Origin: Chitinophagales bacterium
GTDB lineage: Bacteria; Bacteroidota; Bacteroidia; Chitinophagales; UBA2359
Reading direction: 5' to 3'
DNA: 64,000 nt
Assembly: GCA_041392475.1 (NCBI GenBank)
Contig: JAWKLZ010000003.1
Location: forward strand, 1,509,501 to 1,573,500
Made by a program: the position numbers and the translations under genes. Shown piece by piece: positions 1 to 8,875 of the stretch (positions are counted from its first letter, which is position 1; each line of letters opens with the position of its first letter). The notes below the pieces were generated by a model. It saw only the letters and a list, made by a program, of their open reading frames with translations, ran no database searches and was not told the origin of the DNA.

Positions 1-1
1 C

Positions 2-46
2 AGTTTTGTGGATGAAACGGGTGTTCAGTGGAGGGTTGATATGTGA
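2..46 (+). pseudogene. 3' end of a truncated upstream lipoprotein paralogue
   Basis: The first bases read in frame as the last 14 residues (SFVDETGVQWRVDM, then stop) of the lipoprotein family whose next two copies follow immediately. The gene runs off the window edge, so whether the whole upstream copy is intact cannot be told. It shows that the tandem array has at least three members. Confidence 0.75.
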
Positions 47-71
47 TTTTTAAACTTGTAATCATACACTT

Positions 72-833
72 ATGAAATATTTATTACTTTTTGCAGTTTT
101 TTTGTTGGTTTTGGTTTCTTGTAAAAAGGAAGAGAATGCTCCAATTCGCAATCACGAGTTTGGGAACTGTTTGAAGGATGAAGAACCACTTTATTTTGAA
201 GAATGTATTCTACCTGAATCAGACTCTATTGAATATTGTGAAATAATTTATCCAAATGCTATTTTACCATTGAGTAATGTTGCGAGCGATTTGCTTCCCT
301 ATTATTGTTGTGAGATTGGAGACAAAATTCCATTCATAAATCAAATGAATGAATCTGTGGATTTTTCAATTTCAGCAAAATTGCGTAGACCATTATCAGT
401 AAATCAGTTAGAAGACTGTGAATTAGACCCTACTCTTAAAAAAATCAATTGTGTTAATTATGAATCGGTGTGGTTTCAAATTGATTCAGATTTGACCGAT
501 AGTGGAATTGTGTTGTACTTACTACCAACTTATGTAAACGAGTTTCTAAAGTTTCAAGAATTAGGAGAACATTTGATAATATTTAACCGCTTTGTAAGAG
601 GAATTCAAAGAGACCTTTTCATTATTCCAGCAGATTTGAACAATTTAAACAGTTCTCTATCTTATAACTTTCAATACCTCCCCGAAATCGAAATCCTCGG
701 AAAAACCTATTTTGAAGTCTATACACACGAAGAAGATTTGAAGGGTTTTTACACCAAGATTTACTACAACAAGGAGTTTGGAATTGTCAGTTTTGTGGAT
801 GAAACGGGCGTTCAGTGGAGGCTGGACATGTGA
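72..833 (+). CDS. Tandem-array lipoprotein, copy 2, function unknown
   Basis: The 253-residue product starts with a lipoprotein signal (MKYLLLFAVFLLVLVSCKKE), with the lipobox Cys at residue 17, so it should be anchored in an envelope membrane. I do not recognise the family. The N-terminal block (NHEFGNCLKDEEP) and the last ~55 residues (YLPEIEILGKTYFEV, THEEDLKGFYTKIYYN, SFVDETGVQWRLDM) are almost identical to the neighbouring copy, whereas residues ~50-195 differ strongly. Cysteines are frequent (YYCCE, FEECI, LEDCELD). The pattern of conserved ends with a divergent middle suggests recombination or gene conversion between tandem copies. A surface or immunity-type role is only a guess. Confidence 0.7.
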   Translation: MKYLLLFAVFLLVLVSCKKEENAPIRNHEFGNCLKDEEPLYFEECILPESDSIEYCEIIYPNAILPLSNVASDLLPYYCCEIGDKIPFINQMNESVDFSISAKLRRPLSVNQLEDCELDPTLKKINCVNYESVWFQIDSDLTDSGIVLYLLPTYVNEFLKFQELGEHLIIFNRFVRGIQRDLFIIPADLNNLNSSLSYNFQYLPEIEILGKTYFEVYTHEEDLKGFYTKIYYNKEFGIVSFVDETGVQWRLDM

Positions 834-858
834 TTTTCAAATTCGTAATCATGCACTT

Positions 859-1660
859 ATGAAATATCTATTACTTTTTGTGGCTTTCTTGTTGGTTTTT
901 ATTTCTTGTAAAAAGGAGGGAAATTCTCCAATTCGGAATCATGAGTTTGGGAATTGTTTGAAGGATGAAGAACCTATTGATTTTACTTTGACCAGTTGCA
1001 ATTTAAGAGAATTAGATACTCTCCAATATTGTGAACTAATTACTTCTACTTCTTATTTCCCATTGAGTGAAGAAGCAGGGGATTTACTTCCTTATTATTG
1101 TTGTGAACAAGGAGATACAATTCTCTTTGTAAATGCACAAGGAGAAACGACCAATCTTTCTATTTTTCATAAAGGTCGTGGTAAGTTATTTGTACAGCCA
1201 ACAACAAAGTGTGAACAGGATTCCAGCAAAATGAAATTGCGTTGTGTTAATTTTGAAACTGATAGGTATTTCTATAACAACTCTCTTATCGGAACAGAGA
1301 CTTTCTGTAAGTATTTGGCCTAATTTTTCAAATGTAAGCGATTCTCTGACTCCTTCAATTCCATGGAATCTGAATTTTTCAAGTTTAGGAGAAATACTGA
1401 GAATTACTAACGTTATAGATAAACCAATTCAGCCTAATAGTTCATTTTCTTTGCCCTTCGGTACGATAAATACTCAGTCTTTCCCTTACGATTTCCAATA
1501 CCTCCCCGAAATCGAAATCCTCGGAAAAACTTTTTTTGAAGTCTATACGCATGAAGAAGATTTGAAGGGATTCTATACCAAAATTTACTACAACAAAGAA
1601 TTTGGAATTGTCAGTTTTGTGGATGAAACGGGAATGCAATGGAGGGTCGATTGGGAATAA
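859..1660 (+). pseudogene. Tandem-array lipoprotein, copy 3, frameshifted
   Basis: Starts at ATG 859 (MKYLLLFVAFLLVFISCKKEG, a lipoprotein signal) and parallels copy 2. An in-frame ATG 81 bp upstream lies inside the end of copy 2 and is rejected. The frame closes at 1323 after RCVNFETDRYFYNN, but homology resumes in the +1 frame (SIWPNFSNVSDSLTP) and continues through the conserved C-terminal block to the stop at 1660. The frameshift therefore lies near 1290-1320. It is either a real inactivation, a phase-variable state or a sequencing error. If repaired, the protein would be about 266 residues with the same ends as copy 2. Confidence 0.7.
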
Positions 1661-1735
1661 ATGAAAGTCTGCAATGCAACTTTCCCTTTGCAGTTTTTGT
1701 TAAAATCCCAATTGAAGCATTTAAAAAACAATAGT

Positions 1736-2059
1736 ATGGATACTTTAATCATCAGTGTTTCCAAACAAGGAAAAGGAGTGAATTTCGCATTAGATTATCT
1801 TTCAAAAGAGAAGTTGCTACAACACTTTCCAGAGGCAACATTTTTAAGTACTACGCTACAAGTACCTTTTGGAGAAGAAATAAAGGATAGTTTGGAGCCT
1901 TACAAAGAAATGGTAGTTCAACATATAGTTCCTCTCTTAACGGGCTTATCCTATGAAAAACTCAAACAGATTCACACTTTGCTGTTCATTCAACCTTCAA
2001 CAGAAAAAGTGTATTTAAAAGCAATACAACAACCACAAAATGAATTCGAACAAGTTTAA
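1736..2059 (+). CDS. Small hypothetical protein coupled to a nuclease-like gene
   Basis: 107 residues from ATG 1736 (MDTLIISVSKQGKGVNF); an in-frame ATG at 1661 directly abuts the previous stop and would add a poorly convincing 25-residue leader. It has no signal peptide or membrane segment, so it is probably cytosolic. I do not recognise the family. The following gene starts 20 bp before this stop, so the two are probably translationally coupled and act together, perhaps as a small nuclease module or toxin-antitoxin-like pair; that role is inferred from context only. Confidence 0.55.
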   Translation: MDTLIISVSKQGKGVNFALDYLSKEKLLQHFPEATFLSTTLQVPFGEEIKDSLEPYKEMVVQHIVPLLTGLSYEKLKQIHTLLFIQPSTEKVYLKAIQQPQNEFEQV

Positions 2060-2327
2060 TTTATATTTGGGTCAAGCAGGACAATTGTTTGCCATGTCCG
2101 AATTTTTGGCAAGAGGATGGAATGTGGCAGTGCCAGAAGTTGATGTTGGAGATGATATGTTTGTAGTTAGAGACAAAGATGGAATTTTTCAAAGAGTACA
2201 AGTAAAAACTGGAACAGGAAAAATTAAAAGTAAAAGTTTCAGCACTCAATTCAGCCTTAACTTTTCTCAACTTGTCACTCCTATTTCGCCTGAACTATAC
2301 TATTGTCCTTGCCCAATTATAACATGA
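2040..2327 (+). CDS. PD-(D/E)XK-like nuclease domain protein, probably truncated
   Basis: 95 residues. The order Glu (in AMSEFLARGWNVAVPE), Asp (VDVGDDMFVVRD) and Gln-x-Lys (FQRVQVKTGTGK) matches the active-site layout of PD-(D/E)XK restriction-endonuclease-like folds that carry the QxK variant. Such domains usually continue for another 40-100 residues; here the frame ends after SPELYYCPCPIIT, just before a strong hairpin, so the C-terminus looks clipped. It overlaps the preceding small gene by 20 bp. The nuclease assignment rests on motif spacing only. Confidence 0.5.
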   Translation: MNSNKFNLYLGQAGQLFAMSEFLARGWNVAVPEVDVGDDMFVVRDKDGIFQRVQVKTGTGKIKSKSFSTQFSLNFSQLVTPISPELYYCPCPIIT

Positions 2328-2345
2328 AGGACATGTATAAACAAA

Positions 2346-2382
2346 AACTCGGTTTCACTACTATCATGCGTGAAACCGAGTT
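2346..2382. terminator. Bidirectional hairpin between convergent genes
   Basis: A perfect 13-bp stem (2346-2358 with 2370-2382) and an 11-nt loop. It separates the nuclease-like gene (+) from the convergent Hsp20 gene (-) and probably ends both transcripts. Confidence 0.75.
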
Positions 2383-2412
2383 CTATATTTATTTGATTAT
2401 AAAACGATTGTA

Positions 2413-2850
2413 TTACGACGGCTTGTTCAATTTGACGCTCAACACTAAATTTCCTTTTACATATTTAGTGGCAACGCCTCCTCGTGTATTGGCATTTGGA
2501 GGAAGTCTGAAGGCATGGCTAAAAGAAGAAGTCCCTTTAGCACCTACTTTTGGTGAAATACTGACATTCAAGTAATATTTGTCAGTATTGATTCGAATAT
2601 TCTTCTGAGCAATACCTTTCACTGCAATGTGTACTTCAAAAAAGTCATCGTTGGTACTAACGAAAACGTCTTCTACCGTATCCTGAGCAGGTATAAGCAC
2701 TTCTGAGTCGGTAGTAGTATCAGTGCTGTCGTCATCCATGTAGTCGTATTCATCATCTTTGTATTTCTGACTTACATTGGTTGCGGGAGCATGAATATTG
2801 TATTGTTCCAACTCCTCTTGGTCGTAATAGTTTTCTTCGTTGAATTGCAT
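2413..2850 (-). CDS. Hsp20/alpha-crystallin family protein
   Basis: 145 residues from ATG 2850 (MQFNEENYYDQEELEQ). A 20-residue longer frame exists but lacks an obvious start context. The first ~60 residues are strongly acidic and low in complexity (DDEYDYMDDDSTDTTT). Residues ~60-145 fit an alpha-crystallin domain: strands around VFVSTNDDFFEVHIAVKGI, an FRLPPNANT segment and the terminal G-x-L motif (GNLVLSVKL). Small heat-shock proteins hold unfolding proteins in the cytosol. The usual C-terminal I-x-I oligomerisation motif is not visible, and the acidic N-terminus is longer than typical, so this is a divergent member. Confidence 0.7.
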   Translation of the reverse strand: MQFNEENYYDQEELEQYNIHAPATNVSQKYKDDEYDYMDDDSTDTTTDSEVLIPAQDTVEDVFVSTNDDFFEVHIAVKGIAQKNIRINTDKYYLNVSISPKVGAKGTSSFSHAFRLPPNANTRGGVATKYVKGNLVLSVKLNKPS

Positions 2851-3068
2851 AATGATAGTATTTGAGCTTAAAAAAATGAGCAATGTTTTTGAAAGTTGAA
2901 TAATAGACACCGATTTTAAAATTGGTCACTATTTTTTCTAAAAAAAGTTGTTCATTTTTTTTTGGAGTTAAAAATTGTGACCAAAACACAATAAATAGTC
3001 TATAATAGTATTTTTAGCAAGAGGTAATTCTCTTAATTCATTAAACAAACTTATAATCCTAAGTAAAG

Positions 3069-3437
3069 ATGGAAGTTAATAAAAAATTTGTCCGATACAG
3101 CGATGCCGACTTAGCGGAGTTCAAACAAATCATTGAAGCCAAAATTGAGAAGGCAAGGGAAGAATTGAAGTATGCCAAAGAGCAACTAATCGAATTGAAC
3201 GAAGAAAATGATCCTTCTAAATTGGGTGATTTTGAAAGTGGTTCTACCCATAGTGAGCGAGAATACTTGAGCCAGATTATGGAAAGACAACAGAAATTTA
3301 TTCAAAGTTTAGACCATGCACTGCTACGAATTGCCAACAAGACGTATGGAGTTTGTAAGGTAACAGGTGAACTGATTGACAAACGACGATTGAAGTTGGT
3401 GCCTCATACTACTTTGAGCATCAATGCTAAACAGTAA
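3069..3437 (+). CDS. TraR/DksA-family regulator
   Basis: 122 residues. A long N-terminal coiled coil (~10-80, FKQIIEAKIEKAREELKYAK) is followed by the DksA/TraR C-terminal signature YGVCKVTGELIDKRRLKLVP. DksA-type proteins insert their coiled coil into the RNA polymerase secondary channel and tune transcription, often with ppGpp. Only one of the four zinc cysteines remains (Cys in YGVC), as is usual for the Bacteroidota branch of this family, so zinc binding is unlikely. It is monocistronic and ends in a strong hairpin. Confidence 0.85.
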   Translation: MEVNKKFVRYSDADLAEFKQIIEAKIEKAREELKYAKEQLIELNEENDPSKLGDFESGSTHSEREYLSQIMERQQKFIQSLDHALLRIANKTYGVCKVTGELIDKRRLKLVPHTTLSINAKQ

Positions 3438-3451
3438 CATGTTTCTATTGC

Positions 3452-3491
3452 GAAATTGTACGATGGGGTCATTTTTCCATCGTACAATTTC
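3452..3491. terminator. Strong hairpin between convergent genes
   Basis: A perfect 15-bp stem (3452-3466 with 3477-3491) around a 10-nt loop, 14 bp after the DksA-like stop and 4 bp before the stop of the convergent ATPase gene. Confidence 0.8.
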
Positions 3492-3495
3492 ACAT

Positions 3496-4407
3496 TTATC
3501 CTCTCATTATCTCCAAATCATCTTGGTTTTTTGCCAGTATCGTATAAGTCATTTTAAGCTGTTTCACCTCAGCAGCAACATTGGCATCAGGACGAATATT
3601 CAGCGTATTCAGAACATGAATCCAAGAAAGCAACTCTGCCGTTGCAGGTTTTTTCCGAAGTTTTTTGGCACGTAAGTCTTCAAAATGTTCAATTGCAGCA
3701 TCCAACATTTCGTTTCTAAAAGTTTCATTCAATGCGACTCTGCTATTCACAATCTGCTTCAACAAAGCCGTATTGGGAAAAGGAATGTGGTAAAATATAC
3801 AACGCCGAAGAAAAGCATCGGGTAGATTTTTTTCTGAATTGCTGGTAATCAATACAATCGGACGGTTCGCCTCTTTTGTCTGATATTCCTTACCTGTTTC
3901 CCTAATTCTAAATGCCATGTTTTCCAACTCATTCAATACATCGTTGGGAAAATCACGAGGAGCCTTGTCTATTTCATCTATCAACACTACAGAACGCATA
4001 TCCGCAGAATTGATAATCGCCTGACCCAATGCGTTGAGTTCGATATAATCGTTGGTGTCCACATTGTTTTTTTCCTTCAATTGTGCATCGTGAAAATGCC
4101 GAAGAGAATCGTAGCGGTAAAAAAGATCCTTTGCCGTTGAAGTCGTTTTCGTATAAAACTTCAACAAAGGAACTCCCAATTGATAAGCAATACTGCTTGC
4201 CAATTGCGTTTTTCCCGTTCCTGGCTCACCCGTCAATAATAGCGGCTGCCCTAATGCCAATGCCACATTCACCGCATCTGTCAAAGGTTGAGAAGCAATG
4301 TATCCCTTTGGCGAGTCAATGCCCTTTATTTTCACATAAGGAGGCAATTGTAAGCTTCGCTCTGTTAAGGTTTGCCCATTGTTATTGTAAAGTTGAAAAT
4401 TTGCCAT
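3496..4407 (-). CDS. MoxR-type AAA+ ATPase
   Basis: 303 residues from ATG 4407 (MANFQLYNNNGQ); the 36-residue upstream extension is repeat-derived and rejected. Walker A is GEPGTGKT at 60-67, Walker B VVLIDEIDKAP at 140-150, sensor-1 Asn in LITSNSEKNLPDAFLRR and arginine-finger RR at 201-202. MoxR ATPases act as chaperones that help assemble or load protein complexes, commonly with VWA-domain partners. No VWA gene is adjacent here; the nearest is at 36.3 kb. The lid region (LRKKPATAELLSWIHVL) is family-like. Confidence 0.85.
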   Translation of the reverse strand: MANFQLYNNNGQTLTERSLQLPPYVKIKGIDSPKGYIASQPLTDAVNVALALGQPLLLTGEPGTGKTQLASSIAYQLGVPLLKFYTKTTSTAKDLFYRYDSLRHFHDAQLKEKNNVDTNDYIELNALGQAIINSADMRSVVLIDEIDKAPRDFPNDVLNELENMAFRIRETGKEYQTKEANRPIVLITSNSEKNLPDAFLRRCIFYHIPFPNTALLKQIVNSRVALNETFRNEMLDAAIEHFEDLRAKKLRKKPATAELLSWIHVLNTLNIRPDANVAAEVKQLKMTYTILAKNQDDLEIMRG

Positions 4408-4444
4408 TTTTAGACGCTGTGTTTGGGTGTTGAGGTATTTATAT

Positions 4445-4614
4445 TTTGAAGCACTTTGGACTTTGGACGAAAGAAGTAAGAAGCAGGAAGTAAGATGTAA
4501 AGATTTGGTAATCAAAGATTTGCTTGCTTTTGTTGTTTAGTCGTAAATTATTCATTATCAATTGATTAATGTCTAACTTCTCGCATCTCTGCTCCCTCGT
4601 CCAAAGTCTAAAAG
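4445..4614. repeat. Spacer repeat with inverted arms, shared with 42.1 kb
   Basis: The arm gactttggacga (4459-4470) recurs inverted at 4597-4608, and the 20-bp string gactttggacgaaagaagta (4459-4478) recurs exactly at 42141-42160. Purine-rich heptad-like stretches (gaagtaagaagcaggaagta) resemble the complement of the heptamer array at 43.5 kb. It appears to be a dispersed non-coding repeat. Confidence 0.55.
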
Positions 4615-4616
4615 CA

Positions 4617-4710
4617 CTATTGCCTTTTGGTAATAAAACACTATTTTTAAAAGCAGAATAACTGCTTGATTATAAGCTCTATTCGTAGCCAAATATCTTC
4701 ATAAAAGGAC
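4617..4710. repeat. 141-bp palindromic element, internally deleted copy
   Basis: Matches the 45113-45253 element from its left end through attcgtagcc, then jumps to its right end (aaatatcttcataaaagga). It has lost the second half of the central palindrome and the adjacent ~45 bp. The terminal bases are also degraded. Together with the surrounding repeat it fills the otherwise gene-free stretch 4408-4802. Confidence 0.7.
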
Positions 4711-4802
4711 TAAAATGGGTGACTGTGAAAATTACATCAACTCTTCATTTTACAACTTTTCCATCACACATTTTACTTTCACAGTCACACAATTTCACCA
4801 AT

Positions 4803-6092
4803 TTAAGCTACTACTTCTTCCATTGCTTTGAAAATCAACTGGTCTCTTCCTGGGCCTGTCGAAAGTATGGCAACTGGAACTTGCAGTTGTTCTTCAATAT
4901 AATCGATATATGTTTGCAGTTTAGCAGGCAATTGTTCAAACGTTTCCAAATCATCCAAACTTGACTGCCAACCTTCAAAAGCGTGATAGACAGGCTCTAT
5001 TTTGTGTTTGGTAAGGTCAAAAGGCAGGTGATTTTGTAGTGTTCCATCCACCAAATATTGCTCACACACTTCAATGCTTTCAAACTCCGACAAAATATCT
5101 ACTTTGGTCATCACCAATTTGGTTACACCATTGAGCATGATGGCATATCGAAGGGCTGGTAAATCAATCCATCCACAACGGCGAGGGCGACCTGTTGTAG
5201 CTCCAAATTCACCTCCAATGCGTCGAATCTCTTCTCCTACTTCATCTTCCAACTCCGAAGGAAATGGACCCGCTCCCACTCGTGTACAATAAGCTTTGGT
5301 AATTCCTATGACCTCTTTGATATGTTGTGGTGCTACTCCCAAGCCATTGCAGACACCTGCGGTAATGGTATTGGACGAGGTGACATAAGGATACGTTCCA
5401 AAATCTATGTCCAACATGCTACCTTGCGCACCTTCTGCCAATACTTCTTTTCCTTCCTTCAAAAATTGATTGACAAAATATTCTCCTTCAACGAGTTCAA
5501 AAGAACGCATCACCTCAATTCCCTCTCGCCACTCTTCTTCCATTTCCTTCAAATCGTAGTTGAAATCATATAATCTCGACAAAAGTTCTTCGTGTTTTGC
5601 CTTCAATTTTTGGTAGCGTTCTTCAAAATCGGGTAAGGTAATATCGCCTATTCGCAAACCATTTCGACCGATTTTGTCCATATAAGTCGGTGAAATTCCC
5701 CGCAAAGTAGAACCAATTTTTGCTTTTCCTTTGGCGGCTTCTGAAGCAGCATCGAGAATTTTGTGGGTAGGTATGGTGAGGTGCGCTTTTTTCGCTAAAA
5801 CGAGTTTTTGGCGAATATCAGTGCCAAAAGCAGTAATCTGTTCGACCTCTTTTTTGAAGGCAACTGGGTCTATGACCATGCCATTTCCTATCAAATTAAG
5901 AGGGCGTTCGTGAAATACACCAGAAGGAATATTGTGTAAAACTATTTTCTTTCCATTTATATATAGCGTATGTCCTGCATTTGCACCTCCTTGAAATCGT
6001 GCAATCAAATCGTAATTGTTGGCAAGGTAATCTACTATCTTTCCCTTACCTTCATCTCCCCATTGGAGTCCTAACAATACATCTACTGACAT
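4803..6092 (-). CDS. purA: Adenylosuccinate synthase
   Basis: 429 residues, full length for the family. It joins IMP and aspartate using GTP, the first committed step from IMP to AMP, in the cytosol. Visible motifs: the N-terminal GTP loop LQWGDEGKGK with catalytic Asp13, GGANAGHTLY with catalytic His41, the IMP-binding GSTLRGISPTY segment, and the Arg-rich TTGRPRRCGW loop near residue 300. The ATG at 6092 gives the canonical start one strand before WGDEGKGK. It stands alone between terminator-like spacers. Confidence 0.97.
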   Translation of the reverse strand: MSVDVLLGLQWGDEGKGKIVDYLANNYDLIARFQGGANAGHTLYINGKKIVLHNIPSGVFHERPLNLIGNGMVIDPVAFKKEVEQITAFGTDIRQKLVLAKKAHLTIPTHKILDAASEAAKGKAKIGSTLRGISPTYMDKIGRNGLRIGDITLPDFEERYQKLKAKHEELLSRLYDFNYDLKEMEEEWREGIEVMRSFELVEGEYFVNQFLKEGKEVLAEGAQGSMLDIDFGTYPYVTSSNTITAGVCNGLGVAPQHIKEVIGITKAYCTRVGAGPFPSELEDEVGEEIRRIGGEFGATTGRPRRCGWIDLPALRYAIMLNGVTKLVMTKVDILSEFESIEVCEQYLVDGTLQNHLPFDLTKHKIEPVYHAFEGWQSSLDDLETFEQLPAKLQTYIDYIEEQLQVPVAILSTGPGRDQLIFKAMEEVVA

Positions 6093-6234
6093 AATTATTA
6101 TAGTGTTTTTGGTAAATGGTGAAATTAGGGAAATTGTGGGGGATTTTAAAATGAAGGGAGGTTAATTTTGGGTTAATATTTTTCTCATTTCCTTCTATTT
6201 TTATAGAAAACAAATGAGCTTTTGGGGCAAAAAA

Positions 6235-6285
6235 AATGTGGTTATTGATTCACGAATAATTTTTTTCTGAATCAATAACCACATT
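6235..6285 (-). terminator. Hairpin terminator after the STAS gene
   Basis: A perfect 18-bp stem (6235-6252 with 6268-6285) with a 15-nt loop, about 40 bp past the STAS stop codon. A T-run follows on the minus strand. Confidence 0.8.
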
Positions 6286-6323
6286 TGGTCCAAGACACCA
6301 TTTGTCTATTGCAATGAATCCAA

Positions 6324-6665
6324 CTAAACCATCAAAGCAGCCAAACCTTCCTCTACGCTAGCAACTATCGTAAAAATAGAATTCAACTTTGTGATAATCA
6401 AGAGCTTGTTAAGATGTTCAGGAATACCTGCTAAGATAAGTTCTCCTCCCGAATTGCGAGCCTTTGTGAGCAAAGTAAGCAAGACAGAAAGACCAGTGCT
6501 GTTGATATGTTTAAGTTTGGTCACATCAACAACAAAAAGATTAATCCCTTCTTCAACATACACCTCTAATTCATTGATTAAATCAACCAATCGGTCTTTG
6601 CTGATTAAGTTTCCTTCAAAATAAATAATCAAAGCTTGTTCAACAACATTTATTTGGTATTTCAT
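6324..6665 (-). CDS. STAS-domain anti-sigma factor antagonist-like protein
   Basis: 113 residues, a single STAS domain of the SpoIIAA/RsbV type. The phospho-acceptor region VTKLKHINSTGLSVL places the regulatory Ser at residue 56. Proteins of this type bind or release an anti-sigma or kinase partner depending on Ser phosphorylation. No anti-sigma kinase or PP2C phosphatase is adjacent, so the partner is unknown. The gene is followed by its own hairpin. Confidence 0.88.
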   Translation of the reverse strand: MKYQINVVEQALIIYFEGNLISKDRLVDLINELEVYVEEGINLFVVDVTKLKHINSTGLSVLLTLLTKARNSGGELILAGIPEHLNKLLIITKLNSIFTIVASVEEGLAALMV

Positions 6666-6840
6666 GATTTTACTCTTTAGTTCAGTTCAATAATCTTGTT
6701 ATATCTGCTTGGCTTTCATCTTTGACTTCCATACTAATAAAATGTTTAGCAGTTGGAGCGTAATATAGACAATTATCTCAAAAATGGCTTATCAAACACA
6801 CAAATATTGAATGTTTGCTGACGAATCGAAACAAATCGCC

Positions 6841-7602
6841 TTACATAGCTTCAATAATACCTAAAAAACTATCTGCTTCAAGTGCTGCCCCTCCAATCAA
6901 TCCACCATCTACATTTGGCTTAGAAAACAAGGCTGCGGCATTACTCGGTTTGCAGCTGCCTCCATACAATATCGTCATGGCATCAGCTGTCTCTTGATTG
7001 TATTGTTTTGCTAGTAATTGACGGATAAAAGCGTGCATTTCTTCCGCTTGTTCAGGACTCGCCGTTACGCCCGTGCCAATAGCCCATACAGGTTCATAGG
7101 CAATTACCACATTTTGCAGTTGAGTGGGAGAAAGGTGAAAAAGTGCGGTAGAAATTTGCTCTTTGACCAAATCGAAGTAAGCCCCAGTTTCTCGAACAGC
7201 CAATTGTTCTCCACAACAATAAATTACCTTCAAATCGTATGCCAATGCTTTGTCCGTTTTTTCTTTGATCAATTCGTCTGTTTCTCCAAAATAACTTCTT
7301 CTTTCGGAATGACCCAATATAACATATTGAATATCTAAGGATTGCAGCATAAGTGCAGAAATTTCACCTGTATAAGCTCCTGCATCATTTTGGTGACAAT
7401 TCTGAGCCCCCACTTGTAATTTTGAATTTTTCGTGCCATTTTGCACAACGCTCAAAAACAAGGAAGGTGGACAAACAATCACTTGTTTGTAGTCATTCAG
7501 TTCCACATTTTGTAAACCTTCTGCAATGGCTTGAGTCAATTCCACCGCTTCCTGAGCGGTTTTATTCATTTTCCAATTACCTGCTACTATTTTTGCTCTC
7601 AT
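6841..7602 (-). CDS. tpiA: Triosephosphate isomerase
   Basis: 253 residues, full length. It interconverts dihydroxyacetone phosphate and glyceraldehyde 3-phosphate in glycolysis. All catalytic residues are visible: Asn9 and Lys11 in AGNWKMN, His98 in VILGHSERR, Glu170 in AYEPVWAIGTG, and the phosphate-gripping loop 6 following it. The final YGGSCKPSNA and GLIGGAAL motifs complete the phosphate site. The upstream glmU-like gene ends 55 bp away in the same orientation, so co-transcription is possible. Confidence 0.97.
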   Translation of the reverse strand: MRAKIVAGNWKMNKTAQEAVELTQAIAEGLQNVELNDYKQVIVCPPSLFLSVVQNGTKNSKLQVGAQNCHQNDAGAYTGEISALMLQSLDIQYVILGHSERRSYFGETDELIKEKTDKALAYDLKVIYCCGEQLAVRETGAYFDLVKEQISTALFHLSPTQLQNVVIAYEPVWAIGTGVTASPEQAEEMHAFIRQLLAKQYNQETADAMTILYGGSCKPSNAAALFSKPNVDGGLIGGAALEADSFLGIIEAM

Positions 7603-7657
7603 CTTTGTAAGTTATGTTTTGCTTGAGTATTATTTTTTTGAAATTTGAGTTTGAAGT

Positions 7658-8875
7658 TTACAATTCTTTCCTATGCAAGGTAGTTTCTTCAAAAATGGTT
7701 TTCAATACCTCTTCCTCCAATTTTGAAAACAACAAACCTCTTCGTTCATAAACCCTTTTTGCTGTTTCTATTGCTTTGTCAATTTTATGGGTAGTAAATC
7801 CTTCACTTCCTCCCCACGCAAAAGAGGGAATGAACTTTGAAGGAAAACCACTTCCAAATATATTGGATGCAACTCCGACTACTGTACCTGTATTGAACAT
7901 TGTATTGATGCCACTTTTGGAGTGATCTCCCATCATTAAGCCACAAAACTGCTGGCCTGTTGGCATAAAATCACCTTGTGGATAGTTCCATATTTGCACC
8001 TCACTGTAATTGTTCTTCAAGTTAGACGTATTCGTATCAGCTCCCAAATTGCACCAAGCACCTAGAACCGAATTGCCTAAAAACCCATCATGACCCTTAT
8101 TGGAGTATCCCCAAATCACAGAATTACTGACTTCTCCTCCTATTTTTGAGTAAGGACCAATCGTTGTAGCACCATATATTTTTGCTCCCATTTTCACCTG
8201 TCCATGTTCACAAAGTGCAAATGGTCCTCGAATCAAACTTCCTTCCATCACCGTAGCCTCTTTGCCAATGTAAATAGGCCCACCTTCAGCATTCAAAAAA
8301 GCACCTTGTATGCTTGCTCCTTCTTCAACAAATATATTGTTGCGATTGATAATCGTATTGGTAGCACTCAAATTCTCGCTCGTTCTATTGTAAGTAAGTA
8401 CTTCAAAATCATGCTGAATAGCTTCTGCATTGTAGATGAAAATATCCCATAGGTTATTTATTTTTCTGTATGGGGCTTTCGGAGCTTGACTGGGAAAAGA
8501 ACTGACCAACGGAACTTGTTCATTCGTACTTCTGTGTAAAATATGTGGATGAGATCGAATGCTTTTTGCTGCAATGATTATTTCTTCATCTATAATAATT
8601 TCATTTTCAGGGAGATTATTAATTTGTTCCAACAATTGTTTGTTGGGCAATACCGAAGAATTGATATAGACATTGGAGTTGTCTTTGTCCCAATTCATCG
8701 GAAACAGGGTCTGCAAATAAGGTGCTGTTAATATTGAAGTTGGTTGATTCAATGCTTGTTCCCATTTTTGGCGAATCGTCAATATTCCAATTCGCAGGTC
8801 CGCAATGGGTCGAGTATATGTGAGGGGAAGTAAGTCTCTGCGAGTAGTATCGTCAAATAAAATGTAATTACTCAT
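7658..8875 (-). CDS. Alternative Bacteroidota GlmU (nucleotidyltransferase plus left-handed beta-helix)
   Basis: 405 residues. The start (MSNYILFDDTTRRDLLPLTYTRPIADLRIG) is the hallmark of the alternative Bacteroidota GlmU family, thought to make UDP-N-acetylglucosamine for peptidoglycan and lipid A. Residues ~1-170 form the divergent sugar-nucleotidyltransferase-like part. From ~175 to 340 hexapeptide-type repeats are seen (IYIGKEATVMEGSLIRG, KIYGATTIGPYSKIGG, NSVLGAWCNLGADTNTSNLK), consistent with an acetyltransferase beta-helix. Activity is inferred from family membership. It lies upstream of tpiA on the same strand. Confidence 0.88.
   Translation of the reverse strand: MSNYILFDDTTRRDLLPLTYTRPIADLRIGILTIRQKWEQALNQPTSILTAPYLQTLFPMNWDKDNSNVYINSSVLPNKQLLEQINNLPENEIIIDEEIIIAAKSIRSHPHILHRSTNEQVPLVSSFPSQAPKAPYRKINNLWDIFIYNAEAIQHDFEVLTYNRTSENLSATNTIINRNNIFVEEGASIQGAFLNAEGGPIYIGKEATVMEGSLIRGPFALCEHGQVKMGAKIYGATTIGPYSKIGGEVSNSVIWGYSNKGHDGFLGNSVLGAWCNLGADTNTSNLKNNYSEVQIWNYPQGDFMPTGQQFCGLMMGDHSKSGINTMFNTGTVVGVASNIFGSGFPSKFIPSFAWGGSEGFTTHKIDKAIETAKRVYERRGLLFSKLEEEVLKTIFEETTLHRKEL

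Noticed and set aside
4083..4433. Plus-strand frame opposite the MoxR ATPase
   Set aside because: It is antisense to Walker A and B coding sequence, with no independent evidence.
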